A DNA stretch of 64,000 bases from Umezawaea sp049997955 (GTDB lineage: Bacteria > Actinomycetota > Actinomycetes > Mycobacteriales > Pseudonocardiaceae), in contig JAEBDY010000009.1 of assembly GCA_049997955.1 (NCBI GenBank), forward strand, positions 186,001 to 250,000. Direction: 5' to 3'. The notes under the pieces are model-generated. The model was given only the letters and a program-made list of their open reading frames with translations, was not told where the DNA came from and did no database searches. Positions 16,404 to 24,234 of the stretch are shown here, piece by piece. The position numbers and the translations under genes are program-made. The number at the start of each line of letters is the position of its first letter. Position 1 is the stretch's first letter.

Positions 16404-17774
16404 GTGACCGACACCTCCGCCGACCTCGTGATCCTCGGCGGCGGCTCAGGCGGCTACGCCTGCGCGTTCCGCGCGGCCGAGCTCGGTCTGTCCGTCGTCC
16501 TGGTCGAGAAGGACAAGCTCGGGGGGACCTGCCTGCACCGCGGCTGCATCCCGACCAAGGCCCTGCTGCACGCGGCCGAGGTCGCGGACAACGTCCGCGA
16601 GGGCGACCAGTTCGGCATCAAGAGCTCCCTCGAGGGCATCGACATCGCGGGCGTCAACTCGTACAAGGACGGCGTGATCAGCAAGCTCTACAAGGGCTTG
16701 CAGGGTCTGGCCAAGGCCAACAAGGTCACCCTGGTCGAGGGCGCGGGCACCTTCGTCGGTCCGAACACCGTCGTGGTGAACGGCGACCGCTACACCGGCA
16801 AGAACGTGGTCCTCGCGACCGGTTCGTACGCCAAGAGCCTGCCCGGCCTGGAGATCGGCGGCCGGGTCGTCACCAGCGACCAGGCGCTGAACCTGGACTT
16901 CATCCCGGAGAAGGTCGTCGTCCTCGGCGGCGGCGTCATCGGCGTGGAGTTCGCCAGCGTGTGGCGCTCGTTCGGGTCCGAGGTGACCATCGTCGAGGCG
17001 CTGCCGCGACTGGTCCCGGCCGAGGACGACTACGCCTCCAAGCAGCTGGAACGGGCCTTCCGCAAGCGCGGGATCAAGTTCAAGACCGGGGTCCGGTTCA
17101 CCGGCGCCACCCAGACCGACTCCGGCGTGTCGGTGTCGTTGGAGTCCGGCGACGTCCTCGAGGCCGACCTGCTGCTGGTGGCCGTCGGTCGCGGCCCGAA
17201 CAGCGCGGGCCACGGCTACGAGGAGGCCGGTGTCACCACCGAGCGCGGCTTCGTCATCACCGACGAGCGCCTCCGCACGAACCTGCCGAACGTGTACGCC
17301 GTCGGCGACATCGTGCCCGGCCTGCAGCTCGCGCACCGCGGCTTCCAGCAGGGCATCTTCGTCGCCGAGGAGATCGCGGGGCAGAACCCGAAGGTCATCG
17401 ACGAGGCGGGCATCCCCCGCGTCACGTACTGCAAGCCCGAGGTCGCCTCGGTCGGCCTCTCCGAGGCTGCTGCCAAGGAGAAGTACGGCACGGTCGAGAC
17501 CTTCGTCTACGACTTGGCGGGCAACGGCAAGAGCCAGATCCTCAAGACCGCCGGTGGCGTCAAGCTCGTGAAGGCGCCGGACGGCCCGGTCGTCGGCATC
17601 ACCCTCGTGGGTGACCGTGTCGGCGAACTGATCGGCGAGGCCCAGCTGATCTACAGCTGGGAGGCTTTCCCGGAGGACGTGGCTCCGCTGATCCACGCCC
17701 ACCCGACCCAGACAGAAGCCCTTGGCGAGGCCTTCCTCGCCTTGGCCGGCAAGCCGCTGCACGTGCACGGCTGA
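16404..17774 (+). CDS. lpdA: dihydrolipoamide dehydrogenase (E3)
   Basis: A 456-residue FAD flavoenzyme that reoxidises dihydrolipoyl groups of 2-oxoacid dehydrogenase complexes with NAD. The FAD-binding GGGSGGY is at about residue 11, and the redox-active disulfide is in GGTCLHRGCIPTK (Cys40 and Cys45 approximately). The NAD fold is VVLGGGVIGVEFAS, and the C-terminal catalytic His-Glu pair is HAHPTQTE. GTG 16404 follows GAGGAG by 6 bases. The E2 gene is 55 bases downstream, so E3 and E2 are probably co-expressed. Confidence 0.95.
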   Translation: MTDTSADLVILGGGSGGYACAFRAAELGLSVVLVEKDKLGGTCLHRGCIPTKALLHAAEVADNVREGDQFGIKSSLEGIDIAGVNSYKDGVISKLYKGLQGLAKANKVTLVEGAGTFVGPNTVVVNGDRYTGKNVVLATGSYAKSLPGLEIGGRVVTSDQALNLDFIPEKVVVLGGGVIGVEFASVWRSFGSEVTIVEALPRLVPAEDDYASKQLERAFRKRGIKFKTGVRFTGATQTDSGVSVSLESGDVLEADLLLVAVGRGPNSAGHGYEEAGVTTERGFVITDERLRTNLPNVYAVGDIVPGLQLAHRGFQQGIFVAEEIAGQNPKVIDEAGIPRVTYCKPEVASVGLSEAAAKEKYGTVETFVYDLAGNGKSQILKTAGGVKLVKAPDGPVVGITLVGDRVGELIGEAQLIYSWEAFPEDVAPLIHAHPTQTEALGEAFLALAGKPLHVHG

Positions 17775-17829
17775 CCGTCGCAAACAAGTCAGCCGAACCT
17801 GCAACTCAAGCACGAGGAGTCAGCGAACG

Positions 17830-19587
17830 ATGGCCTTCTCCGTCCAAATGCCCGCACTCGGCGAGAGCGTCACCGAGGGCACGGTCACCCGCTGGTTGAA
17901 GCAGGAGGGTGACCGGGTCGAGGTCGACGAGCCCTTGCTGGAGGTCTCGACCGACAAGGTCGACACCGAGATCCCCTCGCCCGCGGCCGGGGTCCTGCAG
18001 AAGATCGTCGCCCAGGAGGACGAGACCGTCGAGGTCGGCGCCGAGCTGGCGGTGATCGGCGACGGTGCCGGTGGCGAGTCCGCACCGGAGCCCGAGCAGG
18101 AGGCTCCCGCCGAGGAGGCGCAGCCCGAGCCCGAGCAGGCGTCCGAGCCCGAGCCCGAAGCCGAGGCCCCGAAGCAGGAGGCGCCCGCGCCGTCCGGCGG
18201 CGGTTCGGCGAACGGCACCCCGGTCGTCATGCCCGCGCTGGGCGAGAGCGTCACCGAGGGCACCGTCACCCGCTGGCTCAAGCAGGTGGGCGACTCGATC
18301 GAGGTCGACGAGCCGCTGCTGGAGGTGTCCACCGACAAGGTCGACACCGAGATCCCCTCCCCGGTGGCGGGCACCGTGCTGGAGATCACCGCGGACGAGG
18401 ACTCCACCGTCGAGGTCGGCGGTCAGCTCGCGGTGATCGGCTCCGGTTCCCCGGCGCAGTCCTCCGCACCGGCTCCCGCCCCGACGCCCGAGCCCGAGCA
18501 GGAAGCCCCGAAGCAGCAGGAGGCTCCGAAGCAGCAGGAAGCCCCCAAGCAGGAGGCTCCCAAGGCCGCTCCGGCTCCCGCCCAGTCGGCCCCGGCCGCC
18601 GCGCCGTCCGCCCCGGCGGCGTCCGAGGAGTCGTCCAACGGCACCCCGTACGTCACGCCGCTGGTGCGCAAGCTGGCGTCGGAGAACGGCATCGACCTGA
18701 ACTCGCTGCAGGGCACCGGTGTCGGTGGCCGCATCCGCAAGCAGGACGTGCTGGCCGCGGTCGAGGCCAAAAAGGCCCCGGCTCCCGCGCCCGCCGCCCC
18801 GGCTCCGGCCGCTGCCGCCGCTCCCGCCCGCGCCGCCGCCCCGGCCCCCGCGGACCAGAGCGGTCTGCGCGGCAGCACGCAGAAGCTCCCGCGCCTGCGC
18901 CAGATCGTCGCGCAGCGCACCCGCGAGTCGCTGCAGATGTCGGCGCAGCTCACCCAGGTGTTCGAGGTCGACGTGACCAAGATCGCCCGGCTGCGCAACC
19001 GCGCCAAGGCGGCGTTCGAGCAGCGCGAGGGCGTCAAGCTCACGTTCCTGCCGTTCTTCGCCAAGGCCACCGTCGAGGCGCTGAAGCAGCACCCGAAGCT
19101 GAACGCCTCGATCGACGAGGAGGCCAAGCAGGTCACCTACTACGGCGCCGAGCACCTCGGCATCGCGGTGGACACCGAGCGCGGCCTGCTCAACGCGGTC
19201 ATCCACAACGCCGGTGACCTCAACCTGTCCGGCCTGGCGCACAACATCGGCGACCTCGCCGCCCGGACCCGTGCGAACAAGGTGACTCCGGACGAGCTGT
19301 CCGGCGGCACCTTCTCGCTGACGAACCTGGGCAGCAACGGCGCGCTCTTCGACACCCCGATCATCCAGCAGCCGCAGGTCGGCATCCTGGGCGTCGGCGT
19401 GGTCAAGAAGCGCCCCGTGGTCATCACCGACGAGAACGGCGACGACAACATCTCCATCCGCTCGATGGCGTACCTGGCGCTGACCTACGACCACCGCCTG
19501 GTCGACGGCGCGGACGCCGGTCGTTTCCTCACGACCATCAAGAACCGCCTGGAAGAGGGCGCGTTCGAGGCCGACCTCGGCCTGTAG
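17830..19587 (+). CDS. sucB: 2-oxoacid dehydrogenase E2 (dihydrolipoyl acyltransferase), two lipoyl domains
   Basis: A 585-residue E2 core protein. Two lipoyl domains (about 2-78 and 132-208) carry the lipoylated Lys43 and Lys170 in STDKVDTE. They are joined by Ala/Pro/Glu-rich linkers, including tandem QEAPK units at about 220-245. Then come the peripheral-subunit-binding domain (about 272-310, TPLVRKLASENGIDLNSL) and the catalytic domain with the active site DHRLVDGADAG near residue 555. This is the actinobacterial SucB/DlaT type (Rv2215), which serves the pyruvate complex with AceE. LipB and LipA, which supply its cofactor, are nearby. Confidence 0.94.
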   Translation: MAFSVQMPALGESVTEGTVTRWLKQEGDRVEVDEPLLEVSTDKVDTEIPSPAAGVLQKIVAQEDETVEVGAELAVIGDGAGGESAPEPEQEAPAEEAQPEPEQASEPEPEAEAPKQEAPAPSGGGSANGTPVVMPALGESVTEGTVTRWLKQVGDSIEVDEPLLEVSTDKVDTEIPSPVAGTVLEITADEDSTVEVGGQLAVIGSGSPAQSSAPAPAPTPEPEQEAPKQQEAPKQQEAPKQEAPKAAPAPAQSAPAAAPSAPAASEESSNGTPYVTPLVRKLASENGIDLNSLQGTGVGGRIRKQDVLAAVEAKKAPAPAPAAPAPAAAAAPARAAAPAPADQSGLRGSTQKLPRLRQIVAQRTRESLQMSAQLTQVFEVDVTKIARLRNRAKAAFEQREGVKLTFLPFFAKATVEALKQHPKLNASIDEEAKQVTYYGAEHLGIAVDTERGLLNAVIHNAGDLNLSGLAHNIGDLAARTRANKVTPDELSGGTFSLTNLGSNGALFDTPIIQQPQVGILGVGVVKKRPVVITDENGDDNISIRSMAYLALTYDHRLVDGADAGRFLTTIKNRLEEGAFEADLGL

Positions 19588-19599
19588 CCCGCTCGCGAC

Positions 19600-19634
19600 G
19601 AGCCCCCCGGTGCGGTGTCCGCACCGGGGGGCTC
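19600..19634. terminator. terminator after the E2 gene
   Basis: Perfect 15-bp stem (19600-19614 with 19620-19634), loop GTGTC, 12 bases after the stop codon. Confidence 0.85.
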
Positions 19635-19718
19635 TTGCTTGCCGCCGTGAACACCTGTCCCTTTTGCGAGAATTGCCCCCGCTGTGCACGAACTCCACCC
19701 TTGGGAGACGATCAACCC

Positions 19719-20612
19719 ATGCGCGTCGTGATCGCCGGTTCGTCCGGGATGATCGGAACCAGTCTGGTGGCGTCGCTGCGCGGCGAGGGGCACGAGGTGC
19801 TCCGGCTGGTGCGGCGCAAGCCCGCGGCCCCCGACGAGCGGGGCTGGGACCCGCCCGCCGCCCGGCTCGACGAGGGCGCGCTCGACGGCGTCGACGCGGT
19901 GGTGAACCTGTGCGGCGCGGGCGTGGCGGACAAGCGCTGGAACGACGCCCGCAAGCAGGTGCTGCGGGACAGCCGGAACGTGCCGACCGAGGTGCTGGCC
20001 GCCGCGGTCGTGGAGCACGGCGTGCCGACGCTGGTGAACGCGTCGGCGATCGGGTTCTACGGCGACACCGGCGACGACGTGGTGGACGAGACCCGCGGTC
20101 CGGGCACCGGGTTCCTGGCGGACCTGTGCCGCGAGTGGGAGGCGGCCACCGCGGTCGCCGACCAGGCGCCGGGCGTGCGCGTGGTGAAGCTCCGCACCGG
20201 TCTGGTGATCGGGCCCGCCGGCGGTCTGTTCGGCCGGATCAAGCCGCTGTTCTCGTTGTTCCTCGGCGGCAGGTTGGGCGACGGCAAGCAGTACATGCCG
20301 TGGATCTCCCTCGACGACGCCATTTCGGCGATCCGCTTCGCCGTGGAGCACGACTCGGTGAAGGGGCCGATCAACCTGACCGCGCCGAGCCCCGTGACCA
20401 ACGCGGAGTTCACCCGCACCGTCGGCCACGTGCTGCACCGGCCGACGCCGTGGGTCGTGCCCGGCTTCGTGCTGAAGGCCGCACTCGGCGGACTGGCGGA
20501 GGAAGGCGTCCTCGCGGGCCAGCGGGCGGTGCCGAAGGTGTTGGAGCGCAACGGTTTCCAGTTCCTGCACCCCGCCCTCGGAGCGGCGGTGTCCGCAGCG
20601 GTGAACGGTTGA
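19719..20612 (+). CDS. TIGR01777-type NAD-dependent epimerase/dehydratase family protein
   Basis: A 297-residue extended-SDR-like protein of the YfcH/TIGR01777 family. The dinucleotide fold starts VVIAGSSGMIGTSLV. Family motifs NLCGAGVADKRW and LVNASAIGFYGDTGDD follow, then LRTGLVIGPAGGLF and YMPWISLDDAISAI. The family's function is not established. ATG 19719 has GGGAG upstream; a frame from 19635 would add a cysteine-rich leader without homology. It is the counterpart of Rv2216, between the E2 and lipB genes, and is coupled to the PAP2 gene by a TTGA overlap. Confidence 0.88.
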   Translation: MRVVIAGSSGMIGTSLVASLRGEGHEVLRLVRRKPAAPDERGWDPPAARLDEGALDGVDAVVNLCGAGVADKRWNDARKQVLRDSRNVPTEVLAAAVVEHGVPTLVNASAIGFYGDTGDDVVDETRGPGTGFLADLCREWEAATAVADQAPGVRVVKLRTGLVIGPAGGLFGRIKPLFSLFLGGRLGDGKQYMPWISLDDAISAIRFAVEHDSVKGPINLTAPSPVTNAEFTRTVGHVLHRPTPWVVPGFVLKAALGGLAEEGVLAGQRAVPKVLERNGFQFLHPALGAAVSAAVNG

Positions 20613-21217
20613 GCAGGCTCCACCTCGCCCTCGTCGGCCTGCTGCTCGTGGGGCTGTCGACCACGCTCGGCGTGCTGGTGCGCGACGAGGTGCCCGCGCT
20701 GGACGTCCGGCTGAACGGGTACGCGCCGCTGCACACCCGGCCGCTGACGTACCTCGCGGAGTGGATCAGCTTCGTGCTCAGCCCCGGCCTGGCGACCATC
20801 GTGCTGCTCGGGCTGGCCGTGAGGTCGTGGCTGGCCAAGGACCCCCTGCTGTTCCGGATCGCCGTGCTGCTCGGGCTGTGCTGGGCCACGGTGCTGGTCC
20901 GCTACGCCTACCGGCGGGTGCGGCCGATCGACTTCCCGAAGTGGAGCTACCCGAGCGGGCACGTGACCGCGGTGACCGCGCTGGCGTTCACCGCGGTCGT
21001 GGCGTGCTCCTGGCTGGCCCACCGGTGGCTGCGCGCGGTCGTCGTGCTGGCGGTGACGGCCGTGGTGCTGACGGCGGCGAGCCGGGTCGTGCTGCGGATG
21101 CACTGGTTCACCGACACCGCGGGCGCGATCTCGGCCGTGGTGGGCTTCGGGCTGCTCGCCGGTCTCGCCCTGGGACTCGTGCGGCCGGGAGTAATCTCGG
21201 ACCGTGACCGGATCTGA
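20609..21217 (+). CDS. PAP2-family membrane phosphatase
   Basis: A 202-residue type 2 phosphatidic acid phosphatase-like protein with about six membrane helices. The three phosphatase signatures are readable: RYAYRRVRP (C1), SYPSGHVTAV (C2) and SRVVLRMHWFTDTAG (C3). The substrate may be a lipid phosphate or polyprenyl diphosphate. The start is inferred as TTG 20609, which overlaps the preceding TGA (TTGA); no ATG or GTG is in frame near it. The 3' end overlaps lipB by 14 bases, so three genes are tightly packed. Confidence 0.85.
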   Translation: MSRLHLALVGLLLVGLSTTLGVLVRDEVPALDVRLNGYAPLHTRPLTYLAEWISFVLSPGLATIVLLGLAVRSWLAKDPLLFRIAVLLGLCWATVLVRYAYRRVRPIDFPKWSYPSGHVTAVTALAFTAVVACSWLAHRWLRAVVVLAVTAVVLTAASRVVLRMHWFTDTAGAISAVVGFGLLAGLALGLVRPGVISDRDRI

Positions 21218-21947
21218 CGTCTCCTGCCGCACCTCGAACCACCCCTTCGACGTGCGTGAGCTGGGCACCATCGACTACGTGGCCGCCTGGGACCTGCAAC
21301 GCGACCTCGCCAACGCCCGCGCGGACGGCACGGTCGGCGACACGCTCCTGCTGCTGGAGCACACCCCCGTCTACACGTGCGGCCGCCGCACCGAGGAATC
21401 CGACCGGCCGGTGCGGAGCACCATCCCGGTCATCGACGTCGACCGCGGCGGGAAGATCACCTGGCACGGTCCCGGCCAGCTCGTCGGCTACCCCATCGTG
21501 GAGCTGACCGAGCCGATGGACGTGGTGCAGTACGTGCGCAGGCTGGAGCAGGCGCTGATCCACGTGTGCGACCAGCTGGGCGTGCCCACGGGTCGGGTCG
21601 ACGGGCGCAGCGGCGTGTGGCTGGCGGCGGACGACCGCGGCCCGGAGCGCAAGATCGCCGCGATCGGCATCCGCGTGCAGCGCGGCGTGACGATGCACGG
21701 TTTCGAGATCAACTGCAACGCCGACCTGTCGGCGTTCGGCGACATTATCCCCTGCGGCATCAGGGATGCCGGGGTCGCCTCCCTGTCGCAGGAGCTGGGT
21801 CGGGACGTGGCGGTGGCCGAGGTGCTGCCCCTGGCCCGCGACGCGGTGCAGGCCGCGCTGGACGGCAGCCTGCCGCTGACCGACCGGGTGCTGGAGCGCG
21901 GTGGGCCGAACGCCGCGGGGATCACGTTCGCCGTGCGGACGGGCTGA
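21204..21947 (+). CDS. lipB: lipoyl(octanoyl) transferase
   Basis: A 247-residue LipB that moves octanoate from acyl carrier protein to the lipoyl domains of E2. Conserved elements are LLLEHTPVYTCGRR, the substrate segment RGGKITWHGPGQLVGYPI, the catalytic lysine in RKIAAIGIRV and the catalytic cysteine in IPCGIRDAGVASL. GTG 21204 is inside the end of the PAP2 gene. LipA follows about 5.4 kb downstream, with unrelated genes inserted between them, whereas the two are adjacent in mycobacteria. Confidence 0.95.
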   Translation: MTGSDVSCRTSNHPFDVRELGTIDYVAAWDLQRDLANARADGTVGDTLLLLEHTPVYTCGRRTEESDRPVRSTIPVIDVDRGGKITWHGPGQLVGYPIVELTEPMDVVQYVRRLEQALIHVCDQLGVPTGRVDGRSGVWLAADDRGPERKIAAIGIRVQRGVTMHGFEINCNADLSAFGDIIPCGIRDAGVASLSQELGRDVAVAEVLPLARDAVQAALDGSLPLTDRVLERGGPNAAGITFAVRTG

Positions 21948-21986
21948 CAAGCCGACCCCGTGCCTCTAGTATTCCGTAATTACGGA
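21944..21986 (+). promoter_or_regulatory. promoter with palindromic operator upstream of the serine hydrolase gene
   Basis: CTGACA (21944-21949) and TAGTAT (21967-21972) are separated by 17 bases, a good housekeeping promoter. A perfect 14-bp palindrome TCCGTAATTACGGA (21973-21986) abuts the -10 box and covers the expected transcription start. The -35 box overlaps the lipB stop codon. The winged-helix regulator encoded at 23065-23550 is the obvious candidate repressor (inference). Confidence 0.7.
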
Positions 21987-22006
21987 CTACCAGAGGGGGA
22001 ATTGTC

Positions 22007-23068
22007 GTGCTCTTGAACCGACGACAGGTGCTCACCGCGACGGGCGTGGTCGGCACCTCGATGTTGATCGGTGCCGGGCGGGCGGCGGCAGAGCCGAAAG
22101 GGTGGCTCGGCTGGATCGCCGGAAATCGCGACCACGTCGGAGTAGTGCTCGACGACGGACGCGGAGGCCGGTTGGGCCATCGGCCCCATCAGGAGCAGGT
22201 CCTGGCCTCGGCCATCAAGGTCGTGCACGCGGCGGGCTACGCGCTCGCCGTCGAGCAGGGCCGGGTCGGGGCGGACGAGCAGGTGCGCGTCGGCGACTGG
22301 GAGAAGTACTACTTCGGCCTCGACGGCGGCGCGCACCAGGCGGCGCTGGCCGACCTGGGGATCCCGTTCGCCAACGGCGTCACCGCCGACGACCCCGACC
22401 GGCTCGTCCCGCTGGACGACCTCGTCAAGGTCGCCGTGCTGCACAGCGACAACGCCGCGACGGACTTCGTGCGGACGCGGGTCGGCGACGCGACGCTGCG
22501 GGCGGCCGCCCTGCGCTGCGGCTGGCCGGGAGCGGACGTGCGGTCCATCGCGGGCGAGGTGCTGATGCTGATCCTGCCCGAACGCGCGCCCGCCGACCCG
22601 TCCCGGCGCAAGCGCGTGGGCGACCAGCTGGCCGCTCAGGCGTTGCGCGATCCCCGGTTGCAGCTGGAGATCATCGGCCGGTTCCCCAACGTCCCGGCCA
22701 CCTACGACGGGCAGCGGCCATGGGTGCGGCAGACGTGGCGCGGGTCCGCGGCGAGCCTGCACCGCATCCACCGGACGATCGCGGCAGGCCGTTTCCCCGC
22801 GGCCCGCACGCACCTGGAACGGGCCTACGCGGGCGCGTTGCCGCCCGGTGTGGAGGCCATCGGGTTCAAGGGCGGATCGCTGCCCGGCGCGGTGACGCTG
22901 GGGTTCACCGTGCGCTGGGAGGACGGGCGGATCGGCACCGGGGCGCTGCTGGCCGAGGAGGTCCCCGAGCAGTTGTTCGCGCAGGCGGGCGAGCTGGTCG
23001 ACCTGGCGCTCGGCGCGCTGCTCGACCCCGCTGCGCTGCGAGAACTCCGGGAGACCGTCGTAGGATGA
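22007..23068 (+). CDS. exported serine hydrolase, class A beta-lactamase fold
   Basis: A 353-residue penicillin-recognising serine hydrolase. The N-terminus has a twin-arginine-like signal (NRRQVLTATGVVGTSMLIGAG) with an Ala-rich cleavage region near residue 28. The three active-site motifs are present: SAIK (Ser68-Lys71), SDN (147-149) and KGG (288-290). It is longer than typical class A beta-lactamases (about 290), and the omega-loop glutamate is not obvious. It could be a beta-lactamase-like esterase or peptidase rather than a true resistance enzyme. GTG 22007; ATGA overlap with the regulator gene. Confidence 0.82.
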   Translation: MLLNRRQVLTATGVVGTSMLIGAGRAAAEPKGWLGWIAGNRDHVGVVLDDGRGGRLGHRPHQEQVLASAIKVVHAAGYALAVEQGRVGADEQVRVGDWEKYYFGLDGGAHQAALADLGIPFANGVTADDPDRLVPLDDLVKVAVLHSDNAATDFVRTRVGDATLRAAALRCGWPGADVRSIAGEVLMLILPERAPADPSRRKRVGDQLAAQALRDPRLQLEIIGRFPNVPATYDGQRPWVRQTWRGSAASLHRIHRTIAAGRFPAARTHLERAYAGALPPGVEAIGFKGGSLPGAVTLGFTVRWEDGRIGTGALLAEEVPEQLFAQAGELVDLALGALLDPAALRELRETVVG

Positions 23069-23550
23069 CCACGGTGGACGTGGCACGGAGGCTGGCCGAA
23101 CTGGAAGAGCGCGTGGCCGCGCTGGAGGGCGACGAGCGGGAGACCGTCGAGTTCCCCCGGAGCGAGGACGGCGGCGGCACGATCGGCTACCGCGGGCTCG
23201 TGACGCTCGGCGGCGGCGAGGTGCGGTGGCAGGTCGACGTGCAGGCCGAGCGCGTGCTGGGGCTGCCGGACCGCGGGCCGATCGACGTGCTCGCCGCCCT
23301 GGCCCACCCGGTGCGCGTGGGCATCGTGCGCTCGCTGCTCGTGAACGGGCCCCAGCCGGGCTCCTCGTTGCAGGAGGCCGCCGGGCTGGGGTCCACCGGG
23401 CAGCTCTACCACCACCTGAAGTCGCTGACGTCGTCCGGCGTCGTGGAGCAGGACAAGCGCGGGAGCTACCGGCTGCGGGCAGGCGCCACGGTGCCGGTGC
23501 TGGTGCTGCTGACCGCCGCGTCGGACGTGGCCGGGCAGTTGCGGGCCTAG
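23065..23550 (+). CDS. winged-helix transcriptional regulator (ArsR-like)
   Basis: A 161-residue protein. The N-terminus has a short leucine-zipper-like heptad segment (VARRLAELEERVAALEG). The C-terminal half is a winged-helix domain (about 75-145): DVLAALAHPVRVGIVRSLL, then SLQEAAGLGSTGQLYHHLKSLTSSGVV as the recognition helix and wing. No metal-binding cysteine pair is visible. It is coupled to the serine hydrolase gene by ATGA, and probably controls the palindrome at 21973-21986. Its stop codon shares CTAG with the convergent gene. Confidence 0.82.
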   Translation: MTTVDVARRLAELEERVAALEGDERETVEFPRSEDGGGTIGYRGLVTLGGGEVRWQVDVQAERVLGLPDRGPIDVLAALAHPVRVGIVRSLLVNGPQPGSSLQEAAGLGSTGQLYHHLKSLTSSGVVEQDKRGSYRLRAGATVPVLVLLTAASDVAGQLRA

Positions 23551-24158
23551 TTCACGGACCAGATCGCCCAGCCGCCCGCGGCGTTCTCGACCCGGAGCAC
23601 CCGACCGTCGGTGGTCCGGGCGGTGATCTCGGTGGTGTTCGTGTCGGCGCGGCGCGAGGCGGTCGGCTCGCCGGCGATCGTCCAGTCCCCGATGGCCGAC
23701 CACGGCGACCAGTCCCCCGTCGAGTCGTCGGTGTGGACCAGCCTGCCGTCAGGGGCGCGGGCGAACACCTCGGTCGTGCCGGTGTTCGGCTGGTGCACGG
23801 CCACCGGGTCTCCCCCCAGCCGCTGGTCGCCGATGGCCGACCACGGCGACCACGCCCCGCCGTCGTTCGTGGCGTGGACGAGCCTGCCGTCGGTGTCGCG
23901 GGCGAACACCTCGCTGGACCGGGTGCCGGGCTGGTGGACGCCGCTCGGCGTGCCGAGCACGCGCTGGTCGCCGATCGGTGACCACGCGGACCACCCCGCT
24001 CCACCGTCGTGGGTGTGCAGCACCTCGCCGTTGGCACCGCGGGAGAACCCCTCGGCGTCCCCCGGCCGGTAGTCGGAGTCGGCGGCGGCGGGTGTGGCCA
24101 GCGCGAGCAGGACGGTCATCCCCAGCAGGGTCGAGCCGAGCGTGGTCGCGTTCCGCAC
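23547..24158 (-). CDS. secreted repeat protein, lectin-like beta-propeller type
   Basis: A 203-residue protein with an N-terminal signal peptide (about 1-26, cleaved near ATPAAA-DS). The remainder is made of about three and a half repeats of some 48 residues. Each contains a WSxWSxIGD block, a VHQP-type segment and TEVFARxxDGRLVH. This pattern resembles the PLL-like/fucose-binding bacterial propeller lectins, though a sialidase-like beta fold is also possible. With so few repeats it may need oligomerisation to close a propeller. GTG 24158 lies 5 bases after a GGAGGA ribosome-binding site that is buried in an inverted repeat. Confidence 0.78.
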   Translation of the reverse strand: MRNATTLGSTLLGMTVLLALATPAAADSDYRPGDAEGFSRGANGEVLHTHDGGAGWSAWSPIGDQRVLGTPSGVHQPGTRSSEVFARDTDGRLVHATNDGGAWSPWSAIGDQRLGGDPVAVHQPNTGTTEVFARAPDGRLVHTDDSTGDWSPWSAIGDWTIAGEPTASRRADTNTTEITARTTDGRVLRVENAAGGWAIWSVN

Positions 24159-24162
24159 GGTG

Positions 24163-24220
24163 TTCCTCCAAGGTCCGGCTGCCTGGCGCGATCGACGCTA
24201 GCGACCGGACCTTGGAGGAA
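24163..24220 (-). promoter_or_regulatory. 16-bp inverted repeat that would hide the ribosome-binding site
   Basis: TTCCTCCAAGGTCCGG (24163-24178) is exactly inverted at 24205-24220, loop 26 bases. In the minus-strand transcript the 3' arm holds GGAGGA, 5 bases before the GTG start of the secreted repeat protein; the 5' arm is its complement. If transcription starts upstream of 24220, translation would be blocked until the stem opens. Alternatively it is a protein operator. Confidence 0.65.
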
Positions 24221-24234
24221 TCTCAAAGCGGTCT

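Noticed and set aside
22007..23068. Serine hydrolase called as a resistance beta-lactamase
   Set aside because: SxxK, SDN and KGG are present, but the omega-loop glutamate is not evident and the protein is long; a resistance role is not supported by sequence alone.
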